A stretch of 24,852 nucleotides of DNA from a virus. Both the position numbers and the translations under genes were made by a program. The stretch's first letter is position 1; every line of letters begins with the position of its first letter. Positions 1-5,411 of the stretch are shown here, one piece after another. The stretch spans positions 1 through 24,852 of IMG/VR virus record IMGVR_UViG_3300043469_000382; one strand, 5' to 3'. The notes under the pieces were generated by a model. That model saw only the letters and a program-made list of their open reading frames with translations. It searched no databases and was not told the origin of the DNA.

Positions 1-427
1 GGATGCGGACGGAGGGATTCAACTCCCTCGCCCTGCCGATGATGCGAAGGTAGGATTCGGCTGCGACGTGGTGCGCTTCGTCGATGACGAGCAGATCCAC
101 AGGAGGCATGGTGGCGAGGTTGTCTTCCCTGGCTAGGGTCTGAACCATCGCAAAGGTGACGCCATCCGACCAGCGTTTGCGGTCGGCGGCGTAGATGTCG
201 GTCGGCGTGTCGGCGTCGATGCGCCGGTAGGTCGCCCGGTTCTGGGCTACCAGTTCGTCGCGGTGTTGGAGGACGATGGTCTTGCCCTTCCCGGCGGCCT
301 TGATGGCGGCGGAAAGCATGACGGTCTTGCCCGCCCCAGTAGGGGCGACGCCGAGCGTATTGCCCTTGTCGTTGAGGGCGTAGTTGATCTTGTGGACGAA
401 GTCCACCTGCCTAGGTCGGAGCTTCAT
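1..427 (-). CDS. DEAD/DEAH-box superfamily II helicase, N-terminal part (truncated by window edge)
   Basis: The first 142 residues of an ATP-dependent superfamily II helicase are visible; the rest lies beyond the left edge. A Walker A motif APTGAGKT sits at residues 28-35, motif Ia-like VLQHRDEL at about 52-59, and a DEAH box (VIDEAHH) at 114-120. The N-terminal RPRQ resembles the Q-motif region of type III restriction/Ssl2-type helicases. In phages this family unwinds DNA or Holliday-type junctions during replication and recombination, which fits its place downstream of the Sak4-like and single-strand-binding genes. The ATG at 427 is the first start after the non-coding gap and has no Shine-Dalgarno sequence. 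Motifs are seen directly; the exact substrate is inference. Confidence 0.85.
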   Translation of the reverse strand, partial: MKLRPRQVDFVHKINYALNDKGNTLGVAPTGAGKTVMLSAAIKAAGKGKTIVLQHRDELVAQNRATYRRIDADTPTDIYAADRKRWSDGVTFAMVQTLAREDNLATMPPVDLLVIDEAHHVAAESYLRIIGRARELNPSVRI

Positions 428-489
428 CGAATCAAAAGAACCGTCCGAGAGAAACCATCGTTGAGAGGGCCGAGCGGTGAAAGGGAAGA

Positions 490-519
490 CTCCCCTGTGC
501 CTTTCGGTAGGGAGGGGAG
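490..519 (-). terminator. GC-rich hairpin, possible weak terminator upstream of the helicase gene
   Basis: CTCCCCT at 490-496 pairs with AGGGGAG at 513-519, with an inner CC/GG pair closing a GAAA loop on the minus strand. On that strand the stem is followed by TCTTCCCTTT, a poor U-tract. It could attenuate transcription into the helicase gene. It is called on structure only. Confidence 0.3.
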
Positions 520-674
520 CCGTTGTAGTTTCCCGCTAGAGCGGAAAAAGGGGGGCGGCGGGAGAGGCAAACCCAACATCTGCGTCACCGCTGCGAGCGT
601 GGACGGAAGTGTCTGGACCGACGGCCAGGTTGTCATCCCGCTCTCACCCTGTGTTTTAAAGAGCAAAAGGACAA

Positions 675-736
675 GCGTCCCTTGAGAAGATGCTGACATG
701 TTATTCAGATTTGTCAGCAACTTTCTCAAGGGACGC
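675..736. repeat. 62-bp two-stem inverted repeat (cruciform/hairpin-capable)
   Basis: The outer arms GCGTCCCTTGAGAA (675-688) and TTCTCAAGGGACGC (723-736) are perfect 14-base complements. Inside them GCTGACA (692-698) and TGTCAGC (712-718) form a perfect 7-bp stem around a 13-base loop. The repeat begins 16 bases past the stop codon of the single-strand-binding gene. It lacks a following U-run on either strand, so it is not a standard intrinsic terminator. A replication origin element, RNase III-type processing site or protein-binding site are alternatives. Confidence 0.85.
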
Positions 737-751
737 CTGGATGGTATCCGA

Positions 752-1345
752 TTAGAACGGATTGGAGGAAGACGGAGTCTTCACCCAACCCGGAGCGGCG
801 GTCGGAGTCGGAGCGGAGAAGGCCGCCGCGCGAGCCTGCTCGACGACGCCAGACTGGCCGGCGACCAGCTTCTGGAAGTCGCGGTAGCCACCGGAGGCGG
901 CGTTGGGCGACAGCCACTCACCGACCTTGTTCTTGTCGGCGTAGGCCGGGTCGGTGTTCTTCTCGACCTTGACCTTGATGGCGACGCGCTGGCCGTCCAT
1001 GAAGTTCATGATCGCGAGGGTGTCCCTGCCGTTGAACGCCTCGTAGGACTTCGGGTCGGAGGGCTTGAAGTGACCGCTAGACTCGAAGATGCGGGTGATG
1101 GACGTGATGCCCATCTTGCGCCACTTCTCGCCGTTGCGGTCATCCTGGACGTCGGGGATCATGTCGAAGACCTTGCGGCCTTCGTGTTCGCCGCCGATGA
1201 CCGTGAGCGTCACCGGGTAGTAGGTGCCGCCGCTGGACTTCGACTGCTTCGCGCCGCCGATGGTGATCAACGCCCACGCCAGGGTGCCGTTGGGGATGAG
1301 TTCCGGGGCCGAGCCGGCGCCGGAGGTGGGGGAGAACATGCTCAT
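752..1345 (-). CDS. DUF669-type phage single-stranded DNA-binding protein
   Basis: This 197-aa protein has the pattern of the DUF669 family that accompanies Sak4-like ATPases in phages: IPNGTLAWALITIGG at about 17-31, a SSGGTYYPVTLTVIGG strand pair, then EHEGRKVFDMI. The family is thought to be an OB-fold single-strand-binding protein acting in recombination and replication. The C-terminus is a flexible Ala/Pro/Thr-rich tail ending in Pro-Phe (SSSNPF). That recalls the terminal Phe of SSB tails but lacks their acidic residues. It starts 8 bases after the Sak4-like stop codon, with no Shine-Dalgarno sequence; ATG at 1339 is an alternative start. The pairing with the upstream ATPase is strong support. 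Binding activity is family knowledge, not shown here. Confidence 0.72.
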   Translation of the reverse strand: MSMFSPTSGAGSAPELIPNGTLAWALITIGGAKQSKSSGGTYYPVTLTVIGGEHEGRKVFDMIPDVQDDRNGEKWRKMGITSITRIFESSGHFKPSDPKSYEAFNGRDTLAIMNFMDGQRVAIKVKVEKNTDPAYADKNKVGEWLSPNAASGGYRDFQKLVAGQSGVVEQARAAAFSAPTPTAAPGWVKTPSSSNPF

Positions 1346-1353
1346 ATTATGTA

Positions 1354-2223
1354 TTACTTGGTGTTGGTATTGGGGGTGGAAGCGGGAATGGTGCGGACGA
1401 GGTTGGTATCGACGCGCTTGCCGAGGCGGATCTTCTTGATGAGCGCACCGAGGTCCGGAGCTTCAAGCAGGTCGAGGCGACCGGAGCGGTCTTTGGCGGG
1501 GTAGCCCCACGGATTCTGCTGCTGGCAACAGAAGGCGCGGTACATCGAGCCGTCCTCGTTCTTGAAGTTCTGGAGGGTGATCACCTGGTCGAAGATGCCA
1601 GGAAGTTCGCGGCCAGTCTTGGAACCCTCAATCTGGGGATTCCACGACACGCGCTTGAGGTCGTCGATTTCCTGGTCGAGGATACCCGACAGGATGATGG
1701 ACTTGTTGGAGTGCTGGAGGTGGGTCAGCCAGCGAATCATCTCTTGGCCGAGCAGTCCGTAGGCACCGCGGGTGTCCGGCTTGCCTTCGCGGTTGAACGT
1801 CTCCGGCTGGACCTTCGCCCACTTGAAGCACTCGCGACCAGCGACCGTAATGGAGTCGATGAAGATCGTGTCGTACTTGTTGAGGTCGATGTTGGAGAAG
1901 GCAGCCGAGACAGCCTCATGGACTGGCTTGGAGTACGGACCGGTGGCGTCGCTAGGGTCGTGGCCGCCGACGTACAGAGCCAGGGCGCGGGCGATTTCCC
2001 ACGGATACTTGCCGAAGGACTGGGCGACATCGCGGACGTCGATGACGTCTGCCGGCCAGTCCTGGATGGCGAGGGTGCCGGCTTCCAGGTCCACGAAGAG
2101 GGTGGTCTTCGGGTCGAGGGTGCGAGCCTGCGTGGTCTTGCCCACGCCGGCGGGGCCGAACAGGGCGATGTTGATCTTGGGTACGGCCTTGAGGCGGTCG
2201 TCAGCCTTGATGATTTTGATCAT
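1354..2223 (-). CDS. Sak4-like RecA-fold ATPase (AAA_24), recombination mediator/annealase
   Basis: This 289-aa P-loop ATPase has Walker A GPAGVGKTT at residues 23-31 and a Walker B-like TIFIDS at 119-124. Phage Sak4 proteins are short RecA/Rad51-core ATPases that promote single-strand annealing together with their cognate single-strand-binding protein, which is encoded immediately downstream here. Residues past about 270 are a Pro/Thr/Asn-rich tail. Start choice: ATG at 2223 follows a CCCAACCCAACC leader after the upstream stop codon, with no Shine-Dalgarno sequence. A general AAA_24 NTP-binding protein is the conservative name; the Sak4 role is inferred from length, motifs and neighbour. 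Confidence 0.8.
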   Translation of the reverse strand: MIKIIKADDRLKAVPKINIALFGPAGVGKTTQARTLDPKTTLFVDLEAGTLAIQDWPADVIDVRDVAQSFGKYPWEIARALALYVGGHDPSDATGPYSKPVHEAVSAAFSNIDLNKYDTIFIDSITVAGRECFKWAKVQPETFNREGKPDTRGAYGLLGQEMIRWLTHLQHSNKSIILSGILDQEIDDLKRVSWNPQIEGSKTGRELPGIFDQVITLQNFKNEDGSMYRAFCCQQQNPWGYPAKDRSGRLDLLEAPDLGALIKKIRLGKRVDTNLVRTIPASTPNTNTK

Positions 2224-2240
2224 GTGGTTGGGTTGGGAGA

Positions 2241-2687
2241 TTAGGAAACGAAGGTGAACTTGGGTTCGCTGTACTTGACGGTGCGGGCGTCGAGCAGCTT
2301 GTCGCGGAGGGTGTTGTCGGTGACGGACTGGAAGGACTTCTCCGGAACGGAGAACTCAATCTTGAACATGCGCTGAACCTGGTCGTAGGGCAGGGAGCGG
2401 GCGACCAGTTCAAGCTTGGGGCTGTCCCACTTGACGGTGGCGCGAACCTCGGACGTGAGCTTGACGCCCTCGGACTCAAAGGTGTGCTGGCCGTGGGTCT
2501 TGCCTTCGTCCTCCAGAGCGGACTTGATCACGTCGGCGAACCGGGTGGTCAGTTCCGACTGGATGTCGGCGAGTCGAGCCTTGGCGGCATCGACGATGTT
2601 GTTCTGGATGGAGGCGGCGTCGCGGAGTTCCGCGACGTCCATCTCCGAGAGAGCCTTAACGGCTGCTGCGGACTTTTTGTTTTTCAT
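2241..2687 (-). CDS. Conserved phage protein of the recombination neighbourhood, unknown function
   Basis: This 148-aa protein has a helical, likely coiled-coil first half (about 15-65) and a mixed second half with the pattern VKWDSPKLELVARSL at about 85-99, then SVPEKSFQSV and a closing PKFTF. I associate this layout (helical N-half, WD..KL segment, final P.F.. strand) with unnamed phage proteins encoded beside annealases and exonucleases, but I cannot assign an activity. Its N-terminus overlaps the end of the HTH gene by 32 bases in another frame. The start ATG at 2687 directly follows CCCCCAACACCG and lacks a Shine-Dalgarno sequence. A Gam-like nuclease inhibitor was considered because of the coiled coil, without firm support. 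Confidence 0.75.
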   Translation of the reverse strand: MKNKKSAAAVKALSEMDVAELRDAASIQNNIVDAAKARLADIQSELTTRFADVIKSALEDEGKTHGQHTFESEGVKLTSEVRATVKWDSPKLELVARSLPYDQVQRMFKIEFSVPEKSFQSVTDNTLRDKLLDARTVKYSEPKFTFVS

Positions 2688-2943
2688 CGGTGTTGGGGGA
2701 AAGCTTCTTCTCGGCGTTGGGGGCGGAGTTTAGCAAGAAAGAGTTAAGGTCAATGACACGGCCGTCGCGCTTGGCAAGGTCCATCAACTGGACGATGCGA
2801 TGCGCCGGGAGGCTGTCGCGTTCAGACCACTTCTCGATGGTCTTGATCGAGAGGGCGTAGCCGGCGGCGTTGAGTTTACGCCAGAGATTGATGCGACCGC
2901 CGAAGTAGGCGACTAGCTTTTTAATGTCGAGTTTGATGTCCAC
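2656..2943 (-). CDS. Cro/YdaS-like helix-turn-helix DNA-binding protein, probable early regulator
   Basis: With the GTG at 2943 the protein is 95 aa. The stretch LVAYFGGRINLWRKLNAAGY followed by LSIKTIEKWSERDSLPAHRI has the pattern of Cro/YdaS-type repressors: a GG-R/N-L-W-R-KL helix pair, recognition-helix S.KTI.KW, and a following helix that includes the LPAHR pattern. The C-terminal third is charged and probably disordered. It diverges from the only plus-strand gene across a region with an operator-like inverted repeat, so control of that divergent promoter is likely but inferred. The start is uncertain: two in-frame GTG codons at 3000 and 2997 would add about 19 residues. I prefer 2943 because it follows the CCCAACACC leader seen at neighbouring genes. 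Confidence 0.72.
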   Translation of the reverse strand: MDIKLDIKKLVAYFGGRINLWRKLNAAGYALSIKTIEKWSERDSLPAHRIVQLMDLAKRDGRVIDLNSFLLNSAPNAEKKLSPNTDEKQKVRSSR

Positions 2944-3029
2944 GGTGTTGGGTCCGATGAGAGGGTTGTGCCTACTGGGTGTAGGGTCGTCAATCACCAC
3001 TTTGTTTTTACTATGCTTTTTTTACAGGC

Positions 3030-3058
3030 TTGACATCTCCTACGAAATGTAGGATGCT
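3030..3058 (+). promoter_or_regulatory. Putative sigma70-type promoter for the plus-strand gene
   Basis: A perfect TTGACA at 3030-3035 is followed after 17 bases by GATGCT (3053-3058), a poor -10 box that shares two of six consensus bases. Transcription would begin around 3065, leaving a leader of about 13 bases before the ATG at 3078. The -35 match and spacing are seen; function is inference. Confidence 0.4.
3038..3054. promoter_or_regulatory. Operator-like inverted repeat between -35 and -10 of the divergent region
   Basis: TCCTAC (3038-3043) and GTAGGA (3049-3054) are perfect complements around GAAAT. The repeat lies in the spacer of the putative plus-strand promoter, a position where a bound repressor would block RNA polymerase. 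The adjacent HTH gene is the natural candidate ligand. A short transcript hairpin is an alternative. Confidence 0.5.
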
Positions 3059-3077
3059 GTCTTCCTTCCCACCCAAC

Positions 3078-3287
3078 ATGAAGATCCAATACATCAAGCC
3101 CAGCCTCATCAAACAGTTCGCCAAGTCGCACGGCAAGCGAGTGTCGAAGGAATTCCTTTTCGCTCTCGATGCGTACGTCGAGCGTAAGGTCGCCGACGCC
3201 TGCGCCACGCACAACGCCGGCAAGAAGACCCTCGACGGCGGCGTCGCCCACTACCTGTTCGTGGGCGGCTTCAAGAAAGCGAAGTAA
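3078..3287 (+). CDS. Small histone-fold-like protein (phage NF-YB/HAP3-like type), putative DNA-binding
   Basis: This 69-aa basic protein has the pattern IKQFAKSHGKRVSKEFLFALDAYVERKVADACATHNAGKKTLDGG. That resembles small bacterial and phage proteins annotated as histone-fold or NF-YB-like: a short basic helix, a long central helix with ALDAYVE, then a Lys-Thr turn and a third helix. By analogy it would dimerise and bind DNA. It is the only plus-strand gene in the window. ATG at 3078 is chosen over the in-frame ATG at 3030 because 3030 falls inside the putative promoter. It ends at TAA 3285-3287, directly touching the stop codon of the convergent membrane-protein gene. Recognition rests on pattern only, so the fold call is moderate. 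Confidence 0.62.
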   Translation: MKIQYIKPSLIKQFAKSHGKRVSKEFLFALDAYVERKVADACATHNAGKKTLDGGVAHYLFVGGFKKAK

Positions 3288-3578
3288 TCAACGCCGGCCC
3301 TTCATCATCCTCGCCAGTAGCGCGAGGGTGATGAGGGCAAGGCAAACGCTGAACACAGCGGTCGCACGCTCGGTGTCTTCAAACGCCGAGCGTGCTGTGT
3401 TTAGTTGGTTCTCGACGCGCGCGCTGTCGCTCTTGATTGAATCCTCGGTGACGATGATAGCCATCGCTCCTGGATCCGTAAGTGCAAGTCGGATATCCTC
3501 CATGATCATCCACAGCCGGACGCATACGGCGTCGGCGATGAAGAGCGTACCAAGCAACGCCACCTCAAGGGTGGGCAT
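3288..3578 (-). CDS. Two-helix membrane protein of the lysis cassette, unknown role
   Basis: With the ATG at 3578 this is a 96-aa protein with hydrophobic helices at about 4-26 and 73-91. A charged, likely helical segment of about 45 residues lies between them, and the tail is basic (MKGRR). With both ends in the cytoplasm the middle would sit in the periplasm; the opposite orientation is also possible. It follows the holin gene by four bases (stop codon at 3583-3585), so an antiholin, second holin or other lysis accessory is plausible. No family is recognised. An in-frame GTG at 3602 would add eight residues overlapping the holin. An AAAGGA lies 11 bases before the ATG, a poor Shine-Dalgarno position. 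Confidence 0.7.
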   Translation of the reverse strand: MPTLEVALLGTLFIADAVCVRLWMIMEDIRLALTDPGAMAIIVTEDSIKSDSARVENQLNTARSAFEDTERATAVFSVCLALITLALLARMMKGRR

Positions 3579-3582
3579 GGTC

Positions 3583-3948
3583 TTACTTTTTCCTTTTACC
3601 ACGGCCGCCTCCCTTCTTTACCTTGGCAACCTCCGCCTCCCCTTTCGCCTTAACCCAGGCGATGGCATAATCAACGATGTGAGTGGCGGCCGCGCCGGCT
3701 ACGCCGATGCAGGCCGTCTTCAGACCCTGCGACATAGCCACTTCCTGTAGACCCTGGCCGACCAGCCAGGCGACGATGCCAGCGGCAAGGACGTGACGCG
3801 CAGCCTTACCGACGGTCATCTCCGCGTCATTTGAAAGTAGGATCTTTGCCACCATTCCGGCCATACCGATAAGGGCTGCCGTGAAGCCACCTTGCTTGAG
3901 GTGCGTGATTAGGTCAGCACCAGACTGGGCTTCATCCGGGGGCTTCAT
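3583..3948 (-). CDS. Class I holin-like protein, three transmembrane helices
   Basis: This 121-aa protein has three predicted membrane helices at about 21-39, 50-68 and 78-99 and a strongly basic tail ending GGGRGKRKK. Size, three-helix layout and charged C-terminus fit class I holins, which open the inner membrane at the time of lysis. The overall pattern recalls LydA-type phage holins. Its ATG overlaps the stop codon of the upstream HEFLH gene (ATGA), indicating coupled translation. Neighbours are a spanin-like lipoprotein and another small membrane protein, consistent with a lysis cassette. The holin role is inferred from topology and context. Confidence 0.72.
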   Translation of the reverse strand: MKPPDEAQSGADLITHLKQGGFTAALIGMAGMVAKILLSNDAEMTVGKAARHVLAAGIVAWLVGQGLQEVAMSQGLKTACIGVAGAAATHIVDYAIAWVKAKGEAEVAKVKKGGGRGKRKK

Positions 3949-4211
3949 CGGCGTCTGTATCCCATCTTCCAGAGGGCTTCGGCTACGATGGTCGCCGTTG
4001 TAGCCACATTCTTTTCAGCCATGTATGGACAGGCGACGTGAAGAAATTCGTGTACTGCGCTGTCGAGCATCTCCGACTCCGGCTGTCGCGGATCCAGAGT
4101 CACCTCGCCAGTAGCCTTGTCGGCCTGGCCGAAGTCGGTGTTGTTGGAGTTGGTGGGCGGATGTTCGCCTAGCTCCTCAAACTCAACCTTGATCTTTGGG
4201 CGAGGTTTCAT
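3945..4211 (-). CDS. Small putative zinc metallopeptidase-like protein (HEFLH motif)
   Basis: From the ATG at 4211 the protein is 88 aa. It has VTLDPRQPESEMLDSAVHEF leading into HEFLH, a classic HExxH zinc-binding motif, followed by VACPYMAEKNVATTATIVAE and a closing LWKMGYRRR. Phage and bacterial genomes carry similar short proteins (T-hydrophobic-D-R segment, HE-x-x-H, then E-.-V-....-A--L-..-GYR-) annotated as SprT-like or putative metallopeptidases; activity is mostly untested. It lies inside the lysis cassette, overlapping the spanin-like gene upstream and the holin downstream. An in-frame GTG at 4223 is an alternative start; neither has a Shine-Dalgarno sequence. A lytic role is possible but unsupported beyond position. 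Confidence 0.7.
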   Translation of the reverse strand: MKPRPKIKVEFEELGEHPPTNSNNTDFGQADKATGEVTLDPRQPESEMLDSAVHEFLHVACPYMAEKNVATTATIVAEALWKMGYRRR

Positions 4212-4887
4212 TGGCTTTGTCACGGACGTAATCCCACAGCAGGTATAGCATCAGTCCACACCCTACGGCCAGGGATCCTCCGGCGATATAGTTAAAATAC
4301 GGACTATCCACCACGAAGGGGAATGCTCCGATTGCACCCCCGCACAGAAGCAATGGGATGCCGGTGCGTGGACCTACCAGGGCAGTCACCACCCCGCCGA
4401 TCACAGCCAGCGCGACGCCGGCCATAGTCCAGATGTCCTTCTTACCTTGCTCAATCTTCTCGGTCAGCTCCGCGATCTTCTTGTCCTTTAGGTCAGAGAC
4501 ACGCTTGGCTTCAGCCTGGTCTTTCTCAAGCCGCTCCCACGCCTTGTTGACCGCAGTCGCCAACTGGCGACCGAAAGCCATCTGCTTGGCGTAGTCGATT
4601 TCACTACCCTTCGCCGCGCGCGCCTCCGCAAATGCGACGTCCGCCGGCGGTGGAGGTGGTAGGTATGACTGGGCTAGGCGAGACTCCGCTACCACTACCT
4701 TCGGTTTGTCCGCATTCCGTTCAATTGCGACCAGGGCAGCACCGACGCGATGGTCGGTCTTGTCCAAGTCCTTGCCTAGGGTCGTGACGGCGTCCGGCTT
4801 GGTCGGCGCGGGGGGCTGAACTGGCAGCTCCGGCTTGGACGAGCATCCTGCCAGCGCGAGTAGTACGACTGGCAGGACGTACCGCAC
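4183..4887 (-). CDS. Lipoprotein with C-terminal membrane helices, candidate unimolecular spanin
   Basis: This 234-aa protein starts with a lipoprotein signal peptide: MRYVLPVVLLALAGC, with lipobox LAGC and Cys15 followed by Ser-Ser, which would sort it to the outer membrane. A Pro-rich stretch (20-31 and PPPPP at about 77-81) is followed by a charged coiled-coil-like region at about 105-150. Three hydrophobic helices follow at about 152-171, 175-193 and 199-218, and then a short polar tail. An outer-membrane lipid anchor plus inner-membrane helices joined by a periplasmic rod is the layout of unimolecular spanins such as T1 gp11, although those have one C-terminal helix. The start is GTG at 4887, immediately after the upstream TAA, with AAGGAG inside the upstream gene serving as ribosome-binding site. 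The spanin role is inferred from topology and lysis context. Confidence 0.68.
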   Translation of the reverse strand: MRYVLPVVLLALAGCSSKPELPVQPPAPTKPDAVTTLGKDLDKTDHRVGAALVAIERNADKPKVVVAESRLAQSYLPPPPPADVAFAEARAAKGSEIDYAKQMAFGRQLATAVNKAWERLEKDQAEAKRVSDLKDKKIAELTEKIEQGKKDIWTMAGVALAVIGGVVTALVGPRTGIPLLLCGGAIGAFPFVVDSPYFNYIAGGSLAVGCGLMLYLLWDYVRDKANETSPKDQG

Positions 4888-5019
4888 TTACTCCTTGTCG
4901 GACTTGAAGACTTCGGCGACTTCCTTGATCTTGGCGACCTTGGAGGATTTGGCATTCTTGACGCCGGCGGCGAAACCGCAGGCGAAACCAATAACGAGCG
5001 TGATAGAGGCGAGGATCAT
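4888..5019 (-). CDS. 43-aa single-helix membrane protein
   Basis: This short open frame starts at ATG 5019. It has a hydrophobic helix at residues 2-20 (MILASITLVIGFACGFAAG) followed by a Lys-rich amphipathic tail (residues 21-43). A GGTAGGGG stretch just before the ATG is a weak ribosome-binding site. Its stop codon TAA is immediately followed by the GTG of the spanin-like gene, and its last codons supply AAGGAG for that start, so the two are translationally coupled. Possible roles are a pinholin, antiholin or other lysis regulator; none is shown. The frame's fit between its neighbours and the clear helix-plus-basic-tail pattern argue that it is real. Confidence 0.68.
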   Translation of the reverse strand: MILASITLVIGFACGFAAGVKNAKSSKVAKIKEVAEVFKSDKE

Positions 5020-5035
5020 ACCCCTACCATCTTGT

Positions 5036-5401
5036 CTAGGACTGGGCTTTGGTCAACCGTTTCAGCCACCTGTAGACTTTGCCCAGTTGCTCGGCGTTGG
5101 CCGACGACTTGATGCGGTTAGCCAGGTAACAAACCACCACCACGTTGCCCTTTATGTAACCTTTGGAATTGTCGATTCGGTCGATGGTAGGGGAGGTGTC
5201 GATTGGGGTGCCGTTTACCCCCCTCTTGTACGTCAGACCAAGGACTGGGCATACTTTGCCAATCGGGATGTCGGAAGGCTTCAGATCGAATTCTAGGCCG
5301 TACCGCGACGCCCTCTGTTTGGCTAGGCCGAGAAGGTATCTCGCCGGGTTTGCGGTCCGGTATGTCTTTAGCCAGGCGGCCTTCTCTTGGCCGGTCTTAA
5401 T
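5036..5401 (-). CDS. Small HNH/endonuclease VII-like nuclease with no normal start codon
   Basis: An open frame of 121 codons from ATT 5401 to TAG 5036 encodes YGLEFDLKPSDIPIG, then CPVLGL, DTSPTIDRIDNSKGY (68-82), IKGNVVVVCYLANRIKSSAN. This is the pattern of small phage proteins annotated as HNH or recombination-endonuclease-VII-like: a ββα-metal-type core with D-R-I-D-N and a later Asn in GNV (N86). The usual His and zinc Cys pairs are reduced to a single CP.LG, so catalysis is uncertain. The frame begins right after TAG ATC TAG and has no ATG, GTG or TTG near the N-terminus. An ATG at 5417 with a well-spaced GGAG (six bases) lies one base out of frame. Either ATT initiation, a +1 shift or a single-base change is needed. 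Confidence 0.72.
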   Translation of the reverse strand: MKTGQEKAAWLKTYRTANPARYLLGLAKQRASRYGLEFDLKPSDIPIGKVCPVLGLTYKRGVNGTPIDTSPTIDRIDNSKGYIKGNVVVVCYLANRIKSSANAEQLGKVYRWLKRLTKAQS

Positions 5402-5411
5402 CTAGATCTAG
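5402..5411. repeat. 10-bp perfect palindrome at the DUF1599/nuclease junction
   Basis: CTAGATCTAG at 5402-5411 is self-complementary. It includes the two in-frame TAG stop codons that separate the DUF1599-like gene from the nuclease frame. It may be chance, or it may form part of the signal behind the nuclease's odd start. Confidence 0.6.

Larger units (their letters stand above)
428..751. other. Non-coding gap with several hairpins between the single-strand-binding and helicase genes
   Basis: This 324-base stretch contains open frames on both strands, but their products are low-complexity Ser/Leu/Pro/Gly-rich sequence with no recognisable family, so I treat it as non-coding. It holds a strong 62-bp inverted repeat near its right end, a second hairpin at 490-519 (CTCCCCT / AGGGGAG), and a small one around 530-546. 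I see no convincing promoter. Termination, mRNA processing or an origin function are all possible; none is shown. Confidence 0.55.

Noticed and set aside
263-685. 140-codon plus-strand frame across the helicase start
   Set aside because: It is antisense to the clear helicase N-terminus and Gly/Arg-rich, as expected from a shadow frame.
424-729. 101-codon minus-strand frame whose stop overlaps the helicase ATG
   Set aside because: The overlap looks tempting, but the product is Ser/Leu/Pro-rich with no pattern, the start lies inside the large inverted repeat, and the region is full of hairpins. Kept as non-coding.
4835-5296. 153-codon plus-strand frame
   Set aside because: It lies opposite the well-supported nuclease and the 43-aa gene; the protein has no recognisable pattern.
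5402-5411. Palindrome at the nuclease junction as a nuclease target or restriction-related element
   Set aside because: Ten bases of self-complementarity is weak evidence, and nothing ties it to the encoded nuclease. Listed only as a sequence feature.
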